A stretch of DNA of 64,000 bases, taken from assembly GCA_963724705.1 (NCBI GenBank), contig CAVRVS010000004.1, forward strand, positions 558,001 through 622,000. Direction: 5' to 3'. Positions 63,598-64,000 of the stretch are shown here, in pieces. The translations under genes were made by a program, and so were the position numbers. The DNA is from DASQPR01 sp963724705 (GTDB lineage Bacteria > Actinomycetota > Actinomycetes > Mycobacteriales > Micromonosporaceae). The notes beneath the pieces were generated by a model, which was given only the letters and a program-made list of their open reading frames with translations, was not told where the DNA came from and ran no database searches. Each line of letters opens with the position of its first letter. The first letter of the stretch is position 1.

Positions 63598-64000
63598 GGC
63601 TGTGCCCTCCGTTCGGCGGTGCGACGAGATCGCTGCACGATCAGGTAGATAAGCGCGGGCAAGGCCATAATGGCGATCACGATCATCGCCAGCGCCGCGC
63701 CGTAACCCAGGTTGTTGTAGACGATCGTCTGTTCGTACACGTAGTAGTTGATGACCGTCGTGCTCAGCCCCGGACCGCCACCGGTCAGTACCTGGAACAG
63801 TGCGAACTGCTGGAACGCGGCGATCGCCCGCAGCAGCGCCGCGAGGATGACCGTGCCGCGGATCGCCGGGAAGGTGACGTAACGGAACCGCTGCCACGCC
63901 GTGGCGCCGTCCACGAGCGCCGCTTCCGTCGCCTCCTGATTGACGCCGAGCAGGGCCGCGAGGACGAGGATGGCAACGACGGGGACGCCGCTCCACATGT
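63594..64000 (-). CDS. Sugar ABC transporter permease (MalF-like), C-terminal part
   Basis: The last ~135 residues are visible; the gene continues past the right edge. EAA loop TEAALVDGATAWQRFRYVTFP and three hydrophobic segments (e.g. LGYGAALAMIVIAIMALPALIYLIV), ending RRTAERRAQP. Overlaps the next permease. A receptor and perhaps more of the operon should lie to the right. Confidence 0.9.
   Translation of the reverse strand, partial: MWSGVPVVAILVLAALLGVNQEATEAALVDGATAWQRFRYVTFPAIRGTVILAALLRAIAAFQQFALFQVLTGGGPGLSTTVINYYVYEQTIVYNNLGYGAALAMIVIAIMALPALIYLIVQRSRRTAERRAQP

Noticed and set aside
1..64000. CRISPR array, tRNA/rRNA genes, insertion sequences, prophage or integron features
   Set aside because: Read through for regular spaced repeats, cloverleaf ends, transposase or integrase motifs and long terminal repeats; none found. 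The only tandem repeat is the small one in pucR.

Overview
The window is high-GC DNA (roughly two-thirds G+C by eye, strong G/C bias at third codon positions). Genes are dense and often linked by ATGA or GTGA overlaps. GTG and TTG starts, a DUF1906 secreted protein, an MMPL exporter, PucR/PadR/LacI/GntR regulators and an actinobacterial-type purine catabolism operon all point to a Gram-positive high-GC Actinomycetota species. I cannot name the genus. I saw no rRNA, tRNA, CRISPR array, insertion sequence or prophage genes.

Layout. (1) 1-12.6 kb: the start of a secreted DUF1906 protein, a PucR regulator, and a divergent 10-gene operon that takes guanine-type purines and xanthine through urate to ureidoglycolate: uraD, uraH, urate oxidase, three-subunit xanthine dehydrogenase, 8-oxoguanine-deaminase-type amidohydrolase, a citrate-lyase-like aldolase, allantoinase and allantoicase. 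(2) 12.7-18.3 kb, minus strand: a c-di-GMP turnover protein (GGDEF-EAL), an alpha-oxoamine synthase, an NNMT-like methyltransferase and a STAS protein. (3) 18.5-41.6 kb: mixed housekeeping and accessory genes. These are an MMPL exporter, a GT-C glycosyltransferase, a beta-propeller protein next to an ECF sigma/zinc anti-sigma pair, GNAT acetyltransferases, an M1 lipoprotein peptidase, PadR with a divergent hydrolase, an SGNH esterase, and two ABC-2 type exporters. (4) 41.7-64 kb: a catabolic region. It holds LacI plus an MFS carrier, a phosphotriesterase-family hydrolase, an Ldh2-type dehydrogenase, an enolase-superfamily dehydratase, an acetoacetate-decarboxylase-like protein, a sugar ABC importer, 2-hydroxyacid dehydrogenase, E2/E1-alpha/E1-beta of a 2-oxoacid or acetoin dehydrogenase, GntR, a 2-oxo-acid hydratase, P450, KDPG/KHG-type aldolase, FAH-family hydrolase, SDR, and a second pair of sugar permeases.

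How the parts fit. The purine operon would release nitrogen, urea and C2 units from purines under PucR control. The right-hand region looks like uptake and oxidative, non-phosphorylating breakdown of a sugar acid or related polyol/lactone: import, lactone opening, dehydration, oxidation, retro-aldol or C-C hydrolysis, then a 2-oxoacid dehydrogenase. Neither importer has its ATPase here and the dehydrogenase complex has no E3, so shared subunits must be encoded elsewhere.

A striking quality signal: at least eleven, and up to fourteen, reading-frame breaks occur in otherwise well-conserved genes. On both strands every one is explained by a single extra base and none by a single missing base. 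This looks more like a systematic insertion error in the sequence than true gene decay, so the genes listed as pseudogenes below may well be intact in the organism.
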